A DNA stretch of 64,000 nt, taken from an uncultured Alsobacter sp. (GTDB taxonomy: Bacteria > Pseudomonadota > Alphaproteobacteria > Rhizobiales > Beijerinckiaceae). Numbering within the stretch: the first letter of the stretch is position 1; every line of letters begins with the position of its first letter. Below, one piece after another: positions 61,342-64,000 of this stretch. The notes beneath the pieces are model-generated. The model was not told the DNA's origin and made no database searches. It saw nothing but the letters and a program-made list of their open reading frames with translations. The translations under genes were made by a program, and so were the position numbers. Where the stretch lies: contig NZ_CAMFHB010000006.1 in assembly GCF_945952055.1 (NCBI RefSeq), positions 1-64,000 of the forward strand. The letters run 5' to 3'.

Positions 61342-62447
61342 CGGGGGCGAGCGGCATCGCGGCCCGGTTCCAGGGCGACGTCGGCGGCTTCCACCTCGAC
61401 GTCGACTTCGAGGCCCCCGCGTCCGGCGTCACCGCGCTCTTCGGCGCGTCGGGCAGCGGCAAGACGACGGTGCTGCGCTGCATCGCCGGGCTCCAGCGGC
61501 TGGACGGCCGTTTCTCGCTCGGCGGCGAGGTCTGGCAGGACGAGACCACCTTCCGCCCCACCCACACCAGGCCCATCGGCTACGTCTTCCAGGAGGCGAG
61601 CCTCTTCCCGCACCTTTCCGTGCGCGACAACCTGATGTTCGGGCGACGGCGGGCGGCCATCGCCCCCGGACGGCCCGAGATCCGCTTCGACGAGGTCGTG
61701 TCCCTGCTGGGCATCGCGCCTCTGCTCGACAGGGCCACCACGGCGCTGTCGGGTGGCGAGCGTCAGCGCGTCGCCATCGGGCGGGCACTGCTGTCGCAGC
61801 CCGCGCTTCTGCTCATGGACGAGCCGCTGTCGGCGCTCGACCGGCCGACCAAGGACGAGATCCTGCCCTTCCTGGAGGGCCTGCATGGCGCGCTGTCACT
61901 GCCGGTGCTCTATGTCAGCCACGACATGGCGGAGGTGGAGCGCCTGGCCGACCGTGTCGTCCTGCTGGAGCGCGGCCGGGTGCTGGGAGCCGGTCCGCTC
62001 GCCGCCGTCCAGGCCGACCCGGCCCTTCCACTGGTTCGCCGGCGCGACGCCGCCGCCACTCTCGATGCCGTCGCAGGCGAGCATGACGCTCTCTACGGGC
62101 TGCTGACGCTGCACGTGGACGGTGGGCGCCTCGTCGTGCCGGCGCCGGCCGCCGCGGCCGGCGAGCACCGCCGCATCCGCATCGAGGCGGGCGACGTGAG
62201 CCTCGCACGGGAGGCGCCGAAGGCGAGTTCCATCACCAACATCCTGCCCGCCCGCATCCTCGAGCGGCTCGAGGGGGACAAGGGCCAGGTGATCGTCGTG
62301 CTGGGGCTCGGCGAGGACGGGACGGGCGCGCGCCTGCTGGCTCGCCTGACGCTGTGGTCATGGGACCACCTGGAACTGGCCGTGGGCCAGGCCGTGCTCG
62401 CCCAGGTGAAGGGCGTGGCGCTGGTGCCGGGGCGCGCAGAGGCTTAG
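61338..62447 (+). CDS. modC: Molybdate ABC transporter ATPase ModC
   Basis: A 369-residue ATPase: Walker [10 protein letters not shown] near 37, [18 protein letters not shown] near 76, signature [19 protein letters not shown], and Walker [13 protein letters not shown]. The C-terminal ~75 residues carry a MOP/TOBE molybdate-binding region ([15 protein letters not shown] near 290 and [24 protein letters not shown] at the end). The start overlaps modB by four bases. Confidence 0.92.
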   Translation: MTGASGIAARFQGDVGGFHLDVDFEAPASGVTALFGASGSGKTTVLRCIAGLQRLDGRFSLGGEVWQDETTFRPTHTRPIGYVFQEASLFPHLSVRDNLMFGRRRAAIAPGRPEIRFDEVVSLLGIAPLLDRATTALSGGERQRVAIGRALLSQPALLLMDEPLSALDRPTKDEILPFLEGLHGALSLPVLYVSHDMAEVERLADRVVLLERGRVLGAGPLAAVQADPALPLVRRRDAAATLDAVAGEHDALYGLLTLHVDGGRLVVPAPAAAAGEHRRIRIEAGDVSLAREAPKASSITNILPARILERLEGDKGQVIVVLGLGEDGTGARLLARLTLWSWDHLELAVGQAVLAQVKGVALVPGRAEA

Positions 62448-62497
62448 CGCATCGGCAATGCAGTGGCGCTTTCCAAGCCGGGCTGCTCTCCCTCAGC

Positions 62498-62528
62498 CGT
62501 CCTGGCCGGGCTTGGCCCGGGCAAGACG
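62498..62528. repeat. Intergenic palindromic repeat, half copy
   Basis: A 31-bp remnant containing the CGTCCTGGCCGGGCTTGG arm and a GACG end but lacking the CCACGACTT inner arms. It lies between the convergent ModC and epimerase/dehydrogenase genes and looks like a deletion derivative. Confidence 0.7.
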
Positions 62529-62558
62529 CTGAGAGATTGAGAACAGTCCCCGTCGGCC

Positions 62559-63377
62559 TCACATCCGCGTCGTGTTCAGCCAGGCGTCCGCGCTCTCGAT
62601 CAGTTCGCGCGTGCGCTGGGTGGCCCGGGCGCCGACCTCCTGCTCGGGGGTGATCGAGGCCTTGGCGCCGTCGCGCGGCGCGTAGCCGATGACGCGCTTC
62701 GTCGTCTCGATGTCCCACCGCATGCCGGGATTGTCGGACATCAGGTTCAGCACGGCGAAGCGCACGTCGGCGGGCGCGGTGACGGCCTTCTCGAAGGCGT
62801 CGCAAAGGTCGCGGTTGGACAGCCACATCTCCTGGCCCCAGTCGCTCCAGCCCATGTGCTGCCCGGGCTGGTTGTCGCCGCGCTGCAGGTAGCCGATGCG
62901 GAACGAGATCGAGGAGATGCCCCAGCGCTCGGCGAAGCTGCGACCGATGCGCTCGGCCACGAGCTTCGACATGCCGTAGGCATTGACGGGATAGGGCTCG
63001 CGGTCGGTGGGCAGCGCGCCGCCGTGGAAGCGGTGGCCGGCCATGGTCCAGTTGGAGCTGGCGAAGATCACCCGCTTCGCGCCTTGGCGGGCCGCCGCCT
63101 CGTAGACGTTGAGGGGCAGATCGAGATTGAGGCGCTGGATCGAGGCCCAGTCCGCCGCCGGGCTCGGCTGGCCCGCCAGCAGGATCACCGCGTCGGCGCC
63201 GTCGCACAGCGACACCCAGCGCTCGTCCCAGACCGACAGGTCGGCCTCCACGATCGCCGGGTCGCCGCCGTTGTGCACGTCCGTCAGGCGCAGGGTCCAG
63301 CCGAGGCTCTCGAAATGATGGCGCAGCTTGACGCCGATGTTGCCGGTGGCCCCGGTGATGACGACGGTCTTCGACAT
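62559..63377 (-). CDS. NAD-dependent epimerase/dehydratase family protein, uronate-dehydrogenase-like
   Basis: A 272-residue extended short-chain dehydrogenase. GATGNIGVKLRHHF at residues 8-21 is the Rossmann glycine motif, FASSNWTMAGH near 108 gives the catalytic Ser, and YGMSKLVAERIGR near 134 gives the YxxxK pair. The pattern and length match uronate dehydrogenases, which oxidise glucuronate or galacturonate to aldarolactones, but the substrate is inferred only. GAGGAACG before the ATG at 63377 sets the start. It fits the sugar-acid theme of the window. Confidence 0.83.
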   Translation of the reverse strand: MSKTVVITGATGNIGVKLRHHFESLGWTLRLTDVHNGGDPAIVEADLSVWDERWVSLCDGADAVILLAGQPSPAADWASIQRLNLDLPLNVYEAAARQGAKRVIFASSNWTMAGHRFHGGALPTDREPYPVNAYGMSKLVAERIGRSFAERWGISSISFRIGYLQRGDNQPGQHMGWSDWGQEMWLSNRDLCDAFEKAVTAPADVRFAVLNLMSDNPGMRWDIETTKRVIGYAPRDGAKASITPEQEVGARATQRTRELIESADAWLNTTRM

Positions 63378-63553
63378 GGACGTTCCTCGCGAGCGGTTTC
63401 GTTGGCACCGTGGCGGACGGTGCGTCGGGCATGCTAGCCCGTCCGGGGGGCGATGCCACCCATGCGGATGGGACGGCAGGACTGCGTACCCGGCAACGTG
63501 ACAAGGCGCCGCCGGATCGGCGAAAGTGTCCGGCGACACGGGGAGGACCGGAC

Positions 63554-64000
63554 ATGGCGCGCGAGCTCATCGACAACACGGCGTGCGAGGTCGTCGAAAG
63601 GCTTCGCAGCGGGGCGATTTCGCCGCTCGACTGCCTCGACGCGCTGGAGGCCCGCATCGCGGCGGTCGACGGCGCCGTGAACGCGTTGCCCACCCTGTGC
63701 CTCGACCGCGCTCGCGACCATGCGCGCCGGCTCATGGACAAGCCGCCCTCCGCGCGCGGCGTGCTCGCCGGCCTGCCCGTGCCCATCAAGGACCTCACCG
63801 AGGTCGCGGGCGTGCGCACCACCTATGGCTCGCCGATCTACGCCGACTTCGTGCCTTCCGCCTCCGACATCCTGGTCGAGACGCTCGAGAGCGAGGGCGG
63901 GGTCATCTATGCCAAGTCGAACACGCCCGAGTTCGGCGCCGGCGCCAACACCTTCAACGAGGTGTTCGGCGCGACCCGCAATCCGTGGAACACGGCGCTG
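63554..64000 (+). CDS. Amidase-signature enzyme, N-terminal part (runs off the window)
   Basis: The first 149 codons of an amidase-signature (AS) family hydrolase. GVLAGLPVPIKDL near residue 69 contains the first catalytic-triad residue Lys79, and VIYAKSNTPEFGAGANTFNEVFGATRNPWN is the conserved stretch before the catalytic serine loop, which lies beyond the window. GGGAGG about eight bases upstream supports the ATG. Members hydrolyse amides, aryl amides or act as GatA; the short N-terminus argues for a free-standing amidase. The 3' part is missing. Confidence 0.88.
   Translation, partial: MARELIDNTACEVVERLRSGAISPLDCLDALEARIAAVDGAVNALPTLCLDRARDHARRLMDKPPSARGVLAGLPVPIKDLTEVAGVRTTYGSPIYADFVPSASDILVETLESEGGVIYAKSNTPEFGAGANTFNEVFGATRNPWNTAL

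Noticed and set aside
1..64000. rRNA, tRNA, riboswitch or insertion-sequence genes
   Set aside because: None was recognised by eye in either strand. No transposase, integrase or recombinase reading frame is present; small RNAs cannot be excluded.

Overview
The window is a GC-rich, densely coded chromosomal segment with many short gene overlaps (ATGA and TGATG junctions). Product types and codon use suggest an alphaproteobacterium, probably Hyphomicrobiales; the genus cannot be fixed from the sequence. I see no rRNA, tRNA, CRISPR array, integrase or transposase. The content is mostly accessory metabolism: ABC importers, aromatic-acid and sugar-acid catabolism, periplasmic nitrate reduction, and a few signalling or defence modules.

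Layout. 1-0.9 kb: end of a chemoreceptor gene and a CheW-like gene. 0.9-6.4 kb: AraC regulator, a small membrane protein, Bcr/CflA-type MFS pump, a pair of short ChrA chromate transporters and a DHA2-type MFS pump. 6.5-9.0 kb: a two-gene dikinase in which the swivelling-His and ATP-grasp parts are separate proteins in inverted order, with a Pho-box-like site in front. 9.0-14.2 kb: a complete peptide/nickel-type ABC importer. 14.2-17.8 kb: a response regulator, a membrane histidine kinase and a divergent CqsA/LqsA-like autoinducer synthase, i.e. an apparent alpha-hydroxyketone quorum-sensing locus and the most striking system here. 17.9-21.4 kb: branched-chain-type binding protein plus LigAB-type extradiol dioxygenase genes, with LigA fused in frame to an alpha/beta hydrolase. 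21.6-30 kb: two DapA-family lyases, a second peptide-type ABC importer and its GntR regulator. 30-32 kb: two Gfo/Idh/MocA dehydrogenases. 32.1-36.7 kb: napEDABC plus a DUF4142 gene. 36.7-47 kb: sugar-acid region with three enolase-superfamily enzymes, an RraA-family protein, a complete carbohydrate ABC importer and a GntR regulator. 47.4-54.8 kb: VanAB O-demethylase, GntR regulator, livHMGF without a binding protein, and a MetE-like protein. 55-56.8 kb: a visibly AT-rich two-gene island (DUF262 plus HEPN). 56.8-64 kb: PLP-dependent sulfur enzyme, RraA-family protein, split UxaA-type dehydratase, modBC, a uronate-dehydrogenase-like enzyme and the start of an amidase.

How they fit: VanAB would convert vanillate to protocatechuate, which LigAB could cleave. 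The orphan binding protein at 17.9 kb could serve the binding-protein-less LivHMGF. RraA-family proteins include the aldolase that ends the 4,5-cleavage pathway. A palindromic intergenic repeat occurs five times in full and once as a half copy, marking transcription-unit boundaries and intra-operon gaps.

Start codons were chosen by ribosome-binding sites and overlaps, so several are later than the longest open frame. Functional calls rest on recognised motifs and family knowledge; no database search was run.
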